DNA of 64,000 nucleotides from Mycobacterium sp. (GCA_025965895.1 JAOPWC010000210.1:1-64000), one strand, 5' to 3'. Positions 27,401 through 35,080 are shown, numbered from the stretch's first letter. Notes: a model not told the origin generated them from the sequence alone. Program-made: numbers and translations.

Positions 27401-27471
27401 ATTTCGCCGACTACGGCAACGCGCTGCAGCGGCTCGACGACGCGATGAACCGGTTCAACGCGACAAGGTGA
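24466..27471 (+). CDS. UPF0182 large membrane protein (Rv3193c family)
   Basis: 1001 residues. About seven helices occupy the first 320 residues (for example ILIVIALAVVVLLLVGP and AIGLVLLLLSSLIVGAGWPLIV). A long extracytoplasmic domain (about 325-895) and a Pro/Ala-rich, partly coiled C-terminus (about 900-1001, AALAAAKQAQQGG) follow. Function unknown. GTG 24466 follows GGGGAG; ATG 24472 or 24490 are alternatives. It is the last conserved core gene before the tRNA. Confidence 0.88.
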   Translation: MGMRPAARMPKLTRRSRILIVIALAVVVLLLVGPRLIDAYVDWLWFGELGYRSVFTTVLFTRVLVFLIAGSIVGAIVFAGLALAYRTRPVFVPATGPNDPVARYRTAVMARLRLLGIGIPAVIGILAGIVAQSYWVRIQLFLHGATFGVRDPQFGKDLGFYAFELPFYRLVLSYLFVAAFLALVANLVSHYVFGGIRLSGRTGALSRPARIQLVTLVGLLVLLKAVAYWLDRYELLSHSRSGKPFTGAGYTDINAVLPAKLILMAIAVICAVAVFSAVVLRDLRIPAIGLVLLLLSSLIVGAGWPLIVEQISVKPNAAQKESEYISRSIAATRQAYGLTPDVVTYRDYTGNSAATPQQVASDRATTSNIRVLDPTIISPAFTQFEQGKNFYYFPDQLSIDRYRGVDGNLRDYVVAARELNPDRLIDNQRDWINRHTVYTHGNGFIASPANTVRGIANDPTQNGGYPEFLVNAVGANGSVISEGPAQLDQPRIYYGPVIASTSADYAIVGKNGADREYDYETNTETKNYTYTGTGGVPIGNWLSRTVFAAKFAERNFLFSNVIGSNSRILFNRDPAQRVEAVAPWLTTDSNVYPAIVNKRAVWIMDGYTTLDNYPYSELTSLTAATADSNEIAVNRLAPDKQVSYIRNSVKATVDAYDGTVTLYAQDEKDPVLQTWMKVFPGTVKPKSEISPDLAAHLRYPEDMFKVQRMLLAKYHVNDPVTFFSTSDFWDVPLDPNPTASSYQPPYYIVAKDLAKNSSTAAFQLTSAMNRFKRDFLAAYISASSDPETYGKITVLTIPGQVNGPKLANNAITTDTAVSQDLGVIGRDNQNRIRWGNLLTLPVAQGGLLYVEPVYASPGSSDAASSYPRLIRVAMMYNDKVGYGPTVSDALDKLFGPGAGATATGPAPADNGQPAAAPLTNSAPQAPSPDGSVPLPQAAPPVPAATPPGTAVELSPAKAAALQDVQAALAAAKQAQQGGNFADYGNALQRLDDAMNRFNATR

Positions 27472-27481
27472 CAGGGCCGGT

Positions 27482-27524
27482 CAAATCGTGACGATTTGGC
27501 GCGAAGCGGCCGTTTCGGTAACCT
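27482..27524 (+). promoter_or_regulatory. tRNA-fMet promoter with overlapping 17-bp palindrome
   Basis: The -35 is TTGGCG (27496-27501), followed by a 17-bp spacer and -10 TAACCT (27519-27524), 12 bp before the tRNA. CAAATCGTGACGATTTG (27482-27498) is a perfect palindrome with one central base and overlaps the -35, so a bound dimeric protein could block transcription. Confidence 0.6.
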
Positions 27525-27536
27525 GGAGTCTACCGT

Positions 27537-27613
27537 CGCGGGGTGGAGCAGCTCGGTAGCTCGCTGGGCTCATAACCCAGAGGTCGCAGGTTCGAATCCT
27601 GTCCCCGCTACCA
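27537..27613 (+). tRNA. Initiator tRNA-fMet (anticodon CAT)
   Basis: 77 nt including an encoded CCA. Anticodon loop CTCATAA. The three G-C pairs of the anticodon stem (GGG/CCC) and the unpaired C1-T72 at the acceptor end are initiator hallmarks. It has a T-arm GGTTCGAATCC and acceptor arms CGCGGGG/CCCCGCT. Confidence 0.97.
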
Positions 27614-27617
27614 GCGG

Positions 27618-27651
27618 AAATGGCCCCAGAGTGCGACTTCTGGGGCCATTT
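27618..27651 (+). terminator. Rho-independent terminator after tRNA-fMet
   Basis: Perfect 13-bp arms AAATGGCCCCAGA (27618-27630) and TCTGGGGCCATTT (27639-27651) with an 8-nt loop and a short T-run. Its A/T-bounded symmetry would also stop transcription from the opposite side. Confidence 0.88.
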
Positions 27652-27690
27652 TCATGCCCGATGGGAACGCGTTTGGGAACATTAACCTTG

Positions 27691-27843
27691 CTAACCATCT
27701 GAACTGTCGTCTTCGTCGTATGTTTCCCACGCGTTGCCGATCAGGAATGTGGCCGCCTGCTCAGCGGCTTCGCGGTCATCATTTGTGAGGACATGCGCAT
27801 AGGTCTGCAGGAAGAACCCGACATCGGCGGCCTTCATGGCAGG
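27691..27843 (-). pseudogene. 3' remnant of a phage-type tyrosine integrase
   Basis: The reverse strand reads about 50 codons ending in TAG at 27691. It contains LQTYAHVLTNDDREAAEQA and then FLIGNAWETYDEDDSSDG, the C-terminal pattern of actinophage and mobile-element integrases (catalytic Tyr in a TYAH context, then a DDREAA helix). The catalytic Arg/His boxes are not found upstream in this frame, so only the tail remains. A possible stray piece (LRDYHS) follows in another frame near 27870. Its location directly behind a tRNA 3' end is the usual integration site. Family call inferred from pattern only. Confidence 0.55.
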
Positions 27844-28146
27844 GTAAGCGGGCTCAGGCGGGAATGATAGTCCCGCAGATTGCGTAGCTCTGACAGCTTG
27901 TCACTGCTGCTATCTGAAACTCGTTGCCAGCGTGCTGTGGTTTGCGTTACAGTTCGACTCGCACGGTGTTGAAGTATGAGGTGCCGTTGATTCGCTCCAG
28001 GCGGGCTGGCTGCATGGGAGCGTGCGCGTCGGCGGTCCAATTGACGTCGCCGCGGCTTGGACGCAGCCCGGTCGCGGCCATCGGCGGTGGCGGACTGATC
28101 GCCGTTCGCACAGCCCGTCCCGTCTGTGTGGGAAAGGAATCCGCGA
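27844..28146. other. Non-coding junction after the integrase relic
   Basis: About 300 bp without a convincing gene. It probably holds decayed integrase sequence at its left end and the promoter of the AveC-like pair at its right. GGGAAAGGA at 28130-28138 is that pair's ribosome site. Confidence 0.5.
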
Positions 28147-28971
28147 ATGAGGGAGATCATTGTGGGGTTGCCGGATCCGCCCGTCCTCGTCTCGGAATTC
28201 AATCCGGCTGTGATGCTGGTGTTCTTCGGTGCGACCGCTGTAGCTGCTCTCGGTCTGGCCTGCTACTGGGCTTTCACTCGCCGCGACGCGCTACCGATCG
28301 TCACGTGCGTCAGCGCCGCGATTTGTGCGCTGAATGAACCGATTTTCGACATTCTGGGCAAGATCACCTACGCCGAGAACAATCCAATCGCGTTCACTGC
28401 GTTCGGAAGGGCGATCCCGTGGTTCCTCGTCGTGGGCTACATCGCATGGGTTGGCCTGTTCCCCTATGTCATAGCGGGATGGATGGCGGCGGGATGGTCC
28501 AAGCGCCGGCTGTATCTGGTGTCAGTGCTCGGGATGCTGTCAGTCGTCGGCACCGAAGTTGTCAATCGATTTGTGCACGGCTGGAAGTACTACGGTGAGC
28601 CGCCCCTGCAGTTCTTCGGGGGAGTGGCCGCAATGGCGTCGGTGCCGCTGGTAGCAGGCTTTCTGTTGTACGCATTAGCCTTGCCCGCAATGGGTTTCCG
28701 CCGGCTCATCGCCGGGCTGTTCATCCCTCTCCTGTCGTTGCCAATGATGTTCGCATCGACAGGCTTGCCGCTGTACATCGCGCTATACAGCAATTTCCCG
28801 CCCGTGTTCAATTATGTTGCCGTCGCTGTGCTATTGGTGCTGATCTGGGCGGCCGTCGTCGGTACGGTGCACCTCACCGAACTGTGGCGTAACGGCGGAG
28901 GGCTCGTTTTTCAGCCCGTCAAGACCGGTCAATCAGCCAAGCCAAACCCCGTGATGGAGGATATGTCATGA
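28147..28971 (+). CDS. Seven-helix membrane protein, AveC-like spirocyclase family (paralogue 1)
   Basis: 274 residues with about seven membrane helices. Motifs shared with three other proteins in this window are NEPIFDILGK, FGRAIPWFLVVGY, YYGEPP and ALYSN. I tentatively assign the family to AveC-like proteins, after the avermectin spirocyclase/dehydratase, from memory of topology and annotation. Charged conserved residues inside membrane segments (Glu and Asp of NEPxxD, Arg of FGR) suggest an enzyme rather than a transporter. ATG 28147 follows GGAAAGGA. It overlaps the next paralogue by ATGA, so the two are translationally coupled and may form a heterodimer. Confidence 0.7.
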   Translation: MREIIVGLPDPPVLVSEFNPAVMLVFFGATAVAALGLACYWAFTRRDALPIVTCVSAAICALNEPIFDILGKITYAENNPIAFTAFGRAIPWFLVVGYIAWVGLFPYVIAGWMAAGWSKRRLYLVSVLGMLSVVGTEVVNRFVHGWKYYGEPPLQFFGGVAAMASVPLVAGFLLYALALPAMGFRRLIAGLFIPLLSLPMMFASTGLPLYIALYSNFPPVFNYVAVAVLLVLIWAAVVGTVHLTELWRNGGGLVFQPVKTGQSAKPNPVMEDMS

Positions 28972-29777
28972 GTGGACGTGTCGTAACGCTGGCAGATGCG
29001 GGGATCCCCGCTCCGCCGCCGCTGGTATCGGATATCAGTCCGTGGCTGCTGCTGGGCGTCTTCGGTGTCATTGTGGTCGCGGCGGTCGCATGGGCACTGT
29101 CACTGGCCGTGAAGAATCGGGACTTTCTGCCGATCGCGTGCTGCGCGGGCGCGTTGGTGGCCTCCTTTAACGAGCCGATATATGACATCCTCGGCAAGAT
29201 CGTTTACGCGGAGAACAACCCGATGGCGTTCAGCGCATTCGGCCGGGAAGTGCCGTGGTTCCTCGTCATCGGTTACCTTCCGTGGGTGGGCCTGGCCCCC
29301 TATGTTGTGTACAAGAAAATGGAAGGCGGCATCAGCCGGCGGACATTGCACATCGCGGCGGCGGTCCTCTTCGTTTCGGTCGTCATCATCGAAACGTTCG
29401 GCAACGTACTGCACCTGTGGTTGTACTACGGTGAGGGGCCGATGAAGTTCCTGGTGGTGGTACCGCAGACGGTGACTTATCCGCTTGTCGGCGGGTTCCT
29501 GCTGTACGCGCTCGCTGGTCACGCGACCGGGTGGCGCCGTTCCGCGGTCGGATTCGTCGTCACGGCTGTCGTGTTGCCCATCGGCTTCGCCGCCACGTCC
29601 TGGCCGGTCTATGTAGCGCTGTACTCCGATCTTCCCGTCGCACTCGACTGGATCTTGTCGGCGGTGATGCTGGGGCTGTGCGTCGCGATGGCCGTGGCGG
29701 CGACGTTCCTTGCTGAGAAGTGGAGGGCAGGACTGCGTAATCGTCAGAGCCCGCAAACGGATCCGGCGCTCGTCTGA
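28968..29777 (+). CDS. Seven-helix membrane protein, AveC-like spirocyclase family (paralogue 2)
   Basis: 269 residues. Clearly a tandem duplicate of the preceding gene: NEPIYDILGKIVYAENNP, FGREVPWFLVIGYLPWVGL, YYGEGP and ALYSD occupy equivalent positions with about seven helices. A short polar N-terminus and a basic C-terminus (EKWRAGLRNRQS) suggest a cytoplasmic tail. It starts inside the stop of its upstream partner (ATGA). Function unknown; see paralogue 1. No regulator is embedded; the nearest TetR gene (30151) is convergent. Confidence 0.7.
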   Translation: MSGRVVTLADAGIPAPPPLVSDISPWLLLGVFGVIVVAAVAWALSLAVKNRDFLPIACCAGALVASFNEPIYDILGKIVYAENNPMAFSAFGREVPWFLVIGYLPWVGLAPYVVYKKMEGGISRRTLHIAAAVLFVSVVIIETFGNVLHLWLYYGEGPMKFLVVVPQTVTYPLVGGFLLYALAGHATGWRRSAVGFVVTAVVLPIGFAATSWPVYVALYSDLPVALDWILSAVMLGLCVAMAVAATFLAEKWRAGLRNRQSPQTDPALV

Positions 29778-30150
29778 TAGCCCGCTGGGGAGAGAGGATT
29801 CGCGGTTGTGGCGGCCGCTCATCGAGGGCGCGTCGCCAACCAAACCTCCTCCCCAGATCTGCCGGATGCGGGCCAGCGTCACGCATCACGGGATCGGCCC
29901 GGCCACGGACGTGGTTAAAGCCGAGCACAGACGTGATGGCGCGCGCAGTTGGCCCTCCGAAGCATTCCCGGTTCAGTCCGTCTCCCCGGCAGCACCCGGC
30001 GGACCGCAACACATCCAGCGGCACCGTTGCGCCCGATGTAGGGCTGCCGACCGACGCAACTCGTCACGAGCCCGCTCCGCGGATGCGCGGCGGGCGCCCA
30101 GGGGTGCGACCATCTGCGCCGCCGGCCGACGCCGAACGATCTGCTGATGT
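29778..30150. other. 373 bp between convergent genes without a recognisable gene
   Basis: All frames give Arg/Pro/Ala-rich shadow translations with no family motif. I see no clear terminator. Confidence 0.5.
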
Positions 30151-30777
30151 TCAGGAGTCGAACTGGGGTGCGATGTCTCTGATGATGGTCAGCAGCGAAT
30201 GACTCAGCAACACGGTGACCTCTTCACGGGTTAATGCGTTGCGCACCAGCCACTGTCGACCCGCCGCCCGCGCAAGCCCTCCGAAGGCCAAGAACATCGC
30301 GTGCAACCGTTTCCGTTGGGGGTGCGCCGTCAAGCCGAGCGCTTCGAGCATTCTGTCGGCGGCGATTTCATCTGCCTGTTCGATGATTTGCTCGATCTCG
30401 CGGTCCCGGGTCGGCGCATCAAAACTGATCGTGGAGGTCCATATCGACTGGTGCCGCGAGGTCACCGACAGCCAGTAGTCGATGCTTGCGCGGATCCGCT
30501 CCTCGAGGGCATCTTCGGCGATCCCTCGGACGGCGGCCGCTGGAACATCCGGGGGCACCATGGCAAAGCGCCGCACCACCTCGAGGTAGAGATCGCGTTT
30601 GGTGCCGAAGTAGTAGTGGATCAAGGGCCGGCCTACGCCGGCGTCCTCGGCGATGGCGTAGGTCGAAACTTCGGTGTAAGAGCGTTCCTCGAAATGGCGG
30701 GCGGCCACGGCCAAGATCTGTTCGCGACGTTCGGCGGGCCCCATGCGCTGGCGCACCGGGGCGTCGCCGTCAATCAC
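30151..30777 (-). CDS. TetR/AcrR family regulator
   Basis: 208 residues from GTG 30777. The N-terminal helix-turn-helix (about 17-60) reads REQILAVAARHFEERSY, then VSTYAIAEDAGVGRPLIHYYF, with the recognition helix ending in the TetR-typical YYFGTK. The helical C-terminal domain (about 75-208) is unlike known ligand classes. It is flanked by the AveC-like pair (convergent) and the DUF2236 oxygenase (divergent), so either could be its target. The long upstream spacer would hold the operator. Confidence 0.88.
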   Translation of the reverse strand: MIDGDAPVRQRMGPAERREQILAVAARHFEERSYTEVSTYAIAEDAGVGRPLIHYYFGTKRDLYLEVVRRFAMVPPDVPAAAVRGIAEDALEERIRASIDYWLSVTSRHQSIWTSTISFDAPTRDREIEQIIEQADEIAADRMLEALGLTAHPQRKRLHAMFLAFGGLARAAGRQWLVRNALTREEVTVLLSHSLLTIIRDIAPQFDS

Positions 30778-31445
30778 GCGGCACTCCCCGCTCCCGGACG
30801 CAGCTCATGACACCAGACATCTGGCGATGACCGGCACACGGAACGCTTCGCCGGACGGGCGCTGTCCTGACCGCATCGTCTCGTCTACCGGTGGCGGTGC
30901 GCATTCGTGCGGCGTCGCTGACGACGGATGATCGCCGTCCCGCCGCAGCGGCGAGGAGTGCTCATGACGTCGCGGTTGGAGGCCGTCGCGTTCGGGTGTG
31001 TCGGGCACCACGGGGGCACCCAGCCACCCCGGTGACGGACACAGCGCGGTAGCGACCGAAGCCGAGCGATCTGCCAATCTCGTTCCTGTCCACGTGCGGG
31101 CTGGCGCCCGCGGGCTCACTGTACCCAGAGGCGCTCCTTCTCTGGCGCGCCGCCAACGTGCACGCGGGGCGCGCCGTCACCAGGTTGGCTGCCGAGAAAG
31201 TGTGTCTAAGGCTCCGTGATGTCTGCAGTGTAAATGATGCTGAATATTGTGCAAACTGTTGACCTGTGCAGGCTCGGATAAATAATATGCGCTTCAGATC
31301 CTGTTCGATCATCGTATTGGCCAATTAGGTCTATCGTGATGCTGGACGGTGGTCGCGGCCAGACCGGGATCTCGCGTCACCGCGGGTGGCGCGGGTTGCC
31401 GTTCGTCGCGCGGAGCGCACACCATTTATGCAGAAAGGGCCGGCC
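30778..31445. other. 668-bp divergent intergenic region
   Basis: No convincing gene. Its right part becomes A/T-rich and holds the promoter at 31259-31288 and a perfect 10-bp palindrome ATTGGCCAAT at about 31315. The left part is GC-rich with only shadow frames. Confidence 0.5.
31259..31288 (+). promoter_or_regulatory. SigA-type promoter for the DUF2236 gene
   Basis: TTGACC (31259-31264), 18-bp spacer, TAATAT (31283-31288), a very good match for this GC-rich genome. It implies a 5' leader of about 150 nt before the start at 31446. Confidence 0.65.
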
Positions 31446-32573
31446 GTGGAGATCGCCGCTGTGAACACGAAGAACGCCTCAACCAATGGGTCGGGGCCGG
31501 CGCCAGCTCAGTCCCCGGAAGAGCAGATGGACTGGGCTCTGGGGCCCGGCTCGGTCACGTGGCGGGTCATGAAGGATCCGACGGTGTTCATCGTGGGGCT
31601 GCTGCGTGAAGCGATGCTGTTGACCCTGCACCCCGCGTTCGCGGCCGCGGCGGTCGATCATGACAGCTTCGGTGATGACCCCGTCGGACGGTTCAAGCAC
31701 GTCGCCTGGTACACCTACGCTGCGACCTACGGCACACTAAGCGATGCCGAACACGTCAGCTCGATCGTGCGCCGCCGCCACACCACCATCGTCGGCATGG
31801 AGCCCCTCACGCAATTGCCGTACCGGGCCGATTCCGAATACGAACTCGCGCTGACGCAAGCCATGCTCTCGGCGTCCTTCCTGGCCACCTACGAACTGCT
31901 GTACGGCGAACTGACGAGCGTTCAGCGCGATCAATTCTTTCGGGAGCAGATGGTGCCCGCCGCGCTGTTGGGCACCAACCCCGAACACCTGCCGGCAACT
32001 TACGGCGAGATGATCGACCAGCTCGCCCACGCCCGAAACCGATTCGCCACCGGCTTGCAGGCGCGAGAAATCCTCTCCCCGTTCGCTACCGGCGAATATC
32101 CGCCCGGCACGGTGATCGGCGATCTTCACCCGGTGTTCCGACGGCCGGCGATGTTCGTCCTCAGGGCCTTCGCCGACATGGCGATGCTCACGATGTCGTG
32201 GGAGGAGTGTGAGCTGATCTCGGTCAATAGGCGCCCGAAGCTGGGATCCCGACGCATGGTCGAGGCTTCGCTGCGCCTGCTGTCCAAGGGCTTTCGCAGC
32301 AGCAGGGGCCAGGCACTGTTCGATAGCTTCCTTGGCGAGCACATCGCTGGGATCTACCGCCGGGGCGTGGCAGCCGACGAGGCGCCGGGCGGGCGGACCC
32401 GCGCCGCCCAGTTCGTCGTGCCCGACGCGGCGGCGTGCCTGGTGAGGCTGGCCGACCTGTCCCGCAACTGGCCCGGCTCCCCTGAACGGTACGCGCTGGG
32501 CGCGGAGGGGCGCGAGGACTCAGCGACGGTGGCCACACCAACAGTGTTGCGCCGCACGACAGCGTTGTCCTAA
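31446..32573 (+). CDS. DUF2236 (MpaB / latex-clearing-protein-like) oxygenase family protein
   Basis: About 375 residues. The family includes MpaB and rubber oxygenase Lcp, haem-b enzymes that cleave polyisoprene or modify secondary metabolites. Recognisable are DWALGPGSVTWRVMKDP, an RFKHVAWYTYAATYGT segment, VRRRHTTIVG, YELLYGELTSVQRDQF and LPATYGEM. The usual WVH (haem-ligand) segment of DUF2236 reads ELALTQAML here, without His, so catalysis may differ or be lost. GTG 31446 (after AGAAAGG) is preferred; ATG 31428 and GTG 31386 are alternatives. It is divergent from a TetR gene. Confidence 0.72.
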   Translation: MEIAAVNTKNASTNGSGPAPAQSPEEQMDWALGPGSVTWRVMKDPTVFIVGLLREAMLLTLHPAFAAAAVDHDSFGDDPVGRFKHVAWYTYAATYGTLSDAEHVSSIVRRRHTTIVGMEPLTQLPYRADSEYELALTQAMLSASFLATYELLYGELTSVQRDQFFREQMVPAALLGTNPEHLPATYGEMIDQLAHARNRFATGLQAREILSPFATGEYPPGTVIGDLHPVFRRPAMFVLRAFADMAMLTMSWEECELISVNRRPKLGSRRMVEASLRLLSKGFRSSRGQALFDSFLGEHIAGIYRRGVAADEAPGGRTRAAQFVVPDAAACLVRLADLSRNWPGSPERYALGAEGREDSATVATPTVLRRTTALS

Positions 32574-32732
32574 CCGCCGACGGCAGACGTCGCAGCCGGG
32601 TGATGAACACCTGCAGTACCGGACTGGCCTGGCTCGGGTAGAACTACCGATCGGGTGGGCGTTGTGGGCTGAAGAGATTCCACGTCACGCCCCACCTCGT
32701 CCGTCGACGGCGCGACAGCACCGTGTCGCGAT

Positions 32733-33552
32733 CTACTTGACGAGGGTGAACTGGATGACGTCGGCGTGACCGTCGCGGAACAGCTTCGCGCACCCAGTCA
32801 GGTAATGCATGTAGCGTTCGTAGACCTCCTGCGATTGCACCGCAACAGCCCGGTCCTTGTTGTCCCGCAATGCTGCTGCCCACATGTCCAGCGTCTGCGC
32901 GTAGTGCGGCTGCAGCCGATGAAGGCGCGCGACGTGGAAGCCGGCCTTCGGGGAAGATCTCGGCCAAGATGAATCGTGAGAATTCGACCAACTCGCGGGT
33001 CAGCGCCAGCCCCCGGGCCATGCGTTCCTTGCAGGTCAGACGGCTGATGGTGTGGAGCAGCAGCACGCCGTCGGCCGGCAGAACGCGGTAGGCGATCTTG
33101 AAGAAGGCCTGGTAGCGGTCGGGGCCAAAGTGTTCAAATGCGCCGATGGAGACGATGCGGTCGACCGGCTCGTCGAATTCTCCCCAGCCCGCCAGCAAGA
33201 CTCGTCGGCTGCGGCGGGTATCCATGGCGTCGAACATCGCACCGACGTGATCGGCCTGGTTCTGCGACAACGTCAGACCGATGACGTTGACGTCATATTG
33301 CTCAACGGACCGTTTCATGGTGGCGCCCCATCCGCAGCCGACGTCTAGGAGCGTCATCCCGGGCTGTAGACCCAACTTGCCGAGCGAGAGGTCGATCTTG
33401 GCCAGTTGGGCGTCTTCCAGGGTCATGTCGTCGCGTTCGAAGTACGCGCAGCTGTATGTCTGGGTGGTGTCCAAGAACAACCGGAAGAACTCGTCAGACA
33501 TGTCGTAGTGTGCTTGCACTTCGGCGAAGCGTGGGTTCAGTTGCGCCGTCAT
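32733..33552 (-). pseudogene. Cyclopropane mycolic acid synthase, disrupted by an internal deletion
   Basis: From ATG 33552 the first about 205 codons are a good mycolic acid methyltransferase: HYDMSDEFF, TQTYSCAYFERDDMTLEDAQ, the SAM site LLDVGCGWGATM and SIGAFEHFG. After FPEGRLP the frame is lost. The normal C-terminus continues in another frame, GFHVARLHRLQPHYAQTLDM and later YLTGCAKLFRDGHADV, to TAG at 32733. The dozen or so residues expected between are missing. The junction lies on ggaagccggcc (32936-32946), so deletion between two short direct repeats is likely. The shifted frame runs on to 32644. Confidence 0.8.
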
Positions 33553-33629
33553 ACGTGAAAGCCTTTCTGCGCCCAGGACGTGGATGTGCCTGCGTGCTCT
33601 GGAATGGGGATCCGGGGGGTGGGCGCGTG

Positions 33630-34151
33630 CTAGCTACTCGGTGTCGCGTCGCTGCCACGCCTTGTCATGCCGGTGGTGACGATCAATTGACTGTTGAGGT
33701 CGTCGCCGTGGATGCAGTAGATCGCTGACTCTCGGTTCACCGCGCAACGCGATCCGCGGTACTCGAGGTAGGTCTGTCCTACCAGAATCGTCTGCCGCGC
33801 ACCGGAATTGAACCGCGGCTCGTCGGTTTGGTACAGCCGGGGAAAGGGGTCGCCCAGAAACCATGCGACTTCGTTCTCAACGGGAGGTGCTCCGGGTAGG
33901 TCTCCGGAGCATCCATAGCTGCCGTCCTCCTCGATGCCGCAGTACAGGCCCTCCGGGGTGGTAAACCAGATGCCGTCTCGGTCGGTGACTTTGAATTTCT
34001 CGAGGTCGATGACCCTCTGGTACTGCGAGGTGTCCGGATAGGGACCCTGGGCAGGAACCGCAGCCGCCGGTGCTGCGGCGCCTACCCCGATGGCGGCGCC
34101 GGCAACGAATCCAGCCAGCAGACGCCCCAGCGGCGTGACGGATCTGCGCAT
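33630..34151 (-). CDS. Secreted protein, Cys-paired (tandem paralogue B)
   Basis: 173 residues from ATG 34151. Signal peptide (about 1-32, RLLAGFVAGAAIGVGAAAPAAAVPA). The mature part has the pattern DGIWFTTPEGLYCGIEEDGSYGCSGDLPGAP and a second Cys pair (SRCAV, IYCIHG), probably two disulfides. The same pattern occurs in the upstream gene, so they arose by tandem duplication. It begins two bases after the upstream stop, in one operon. Function unknown. Confidence 0.75.
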   Translation of the reverse strand: MRRSVTPLGRLLAGFVAGAAIGVGAAAPAAAVPAQGPYPDTSQYQRVIDLEKFKVTDRDGIWFTTPEGLYCGIEEDGSYGCSGDLPGAPPVENEVAWFLGDPFPRLYQTDEPRFNSGARQTILVGQTYLEYRGSRCAVNRESAIYCIHGDDLNSQLIVTTGMTRRGSDATPSS

Positions 34152-34153
34152 GA

Positions 34154-34816
34154 CTACCCGTTGAGCCAGGCGTGCGTTGCCGTGATCAGGAAGCGGAACG
34201 GTCCACGCTCGCAATACGTGCTGCCGTCCAAGGTCGTTGCGCACGTGGTGCCCTCACTCGTGATGTAGTTCAGGGGAGGTATCGCCAGCGAACCCCGCGA
34301 CGGAGGAAACCGAATGGCCATCGTCCAGTCGTAGTGGACGCGCGCGTCGCCGGTGATCCACCCGATCTGGTGGGTGCCCGCCGGGGCGCCGGGGATGTCT
34401 CCGGTGCAACCGAAGCTTCCGCGAAACCAAATCCCGCAATTCAGACCCTGGGCGGTCACGAACCACACGCCCGGCTGGTCGGGCAGGTCGGCCGCCGGCG
34501 AGTCGCTCAAGGAATAGGGCGCGGAATCGATCTCGGTGAAGTACCGCAGCTCGGGGTAAGGGTCGGGGGGAGCATCGCCGGCGGCAGGATCAGCCTGTGC
34601 CGGCGCGACGAGCCCCGTCATGGCAGCCGCGACCACCCCGATCACGACGAGCACTCCACGGACACCTAATCGTGCGCACGGCACAACCCGCCCCACACAC
34701 GCCGAAACCACGAGGCGGTTCAATGCGCGCTGGGCGCCACGTATCGTCACGGTGACGAAATGTCGGGATTTGTCGGTCGCGTCATCCGCGAGCACCCCGT
34801 CTGTGACGTCGACCAC
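34154..34816 (-). CDS. Exported protein, Cys-paired (tandem paralogue A)
   Basis: 220 residues if started at GTG 34816, the position 7 nt after a good -10 element. The export helix (GVLVVIGVVAAAMTGLVAPAQA) then sits at about 50-72. Starts at GTG 34750 or 34696 would give a conventional signal peptide but have no ribosome site. The mature domain QPGVWFVTAQGLNCGIWFRG, then FGCTGDIPGAPAG, matches paralogue B, with later Cys in TTCATT and STYCERG. Function unknown; the start is the main doubt. Confidence 0.68.
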   Translation of the reverse strand: MVDVTDGVLADDATDKSRHFVTVTIRGAQRALNRLVVSACVGRVVPCARLGVRGVLVVIGVVAAAMTGLVAPAQADPAAGDAPPDPYPELRYFTEIDSAPYSLSDSPAADLPDQPGVWFVTAQGLNCGIWFRGSFGCTGDIPGAPAGTHQIGWITGDARVHYDWTMAIRFPPSRGSLAIPPLNYITSEGTTCATTLDGSTYCERGPFRFLITATHAWLNG

Positions 34817-34823
34817 GTTTGCC

Positions 34824-34852
34824 ACCCTAGGGCGGCGCGTTTGCTGTGTCAA
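34824..34852 (-). promoter_or_regulatory. Promoter of the exported-protein pair
   Basis: Reverse strand TTGACA (34852-34847), 17-bp spacer, TAGGGT (34829-34824). The -35 is perfect. The predicted transcript starts next to GTG 34816. Confidence 0.68.
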
Positions 34853-35080
34853 TAATCCGCAATCACAGAAGTTATTTACCGTGCGAACTGTGCAATAGGC
34901 GGGCCGGTAAGGACGTAATGCGTACTCTATGGCCAATCGAGAAGGGCAATGTCGCTGCGGGCCGTCCGCGCGACTCGGCCATCCGTGCGGCACGCGGCTA
35001 CGGGCTGAGCCCCTCGCCCGGGGGTGGGGCCGGCGGGAAGCCCACACCCGGGCGCCGTCGAACGCCGTGGCGGTGGGCGT

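Noticed and set aside
27482..27498. Rho-independent terminator of the UPF0182 gene
   Set aside because: The palindrome has a one-base centre and no T-tract, so it cannot form a normal terminator hairpin; an operator role is more likely.
28147..29777. Microbial rhodopsin or heliorhodopsin, suggested by seven helices near carotenoid-cleaving enzymes
   Set aside because: No Schiff-base Lys in the last helix and no DTD/retinal-pocket pattern; the shared NEPxxD and FGRxxPW motifs point to another family.
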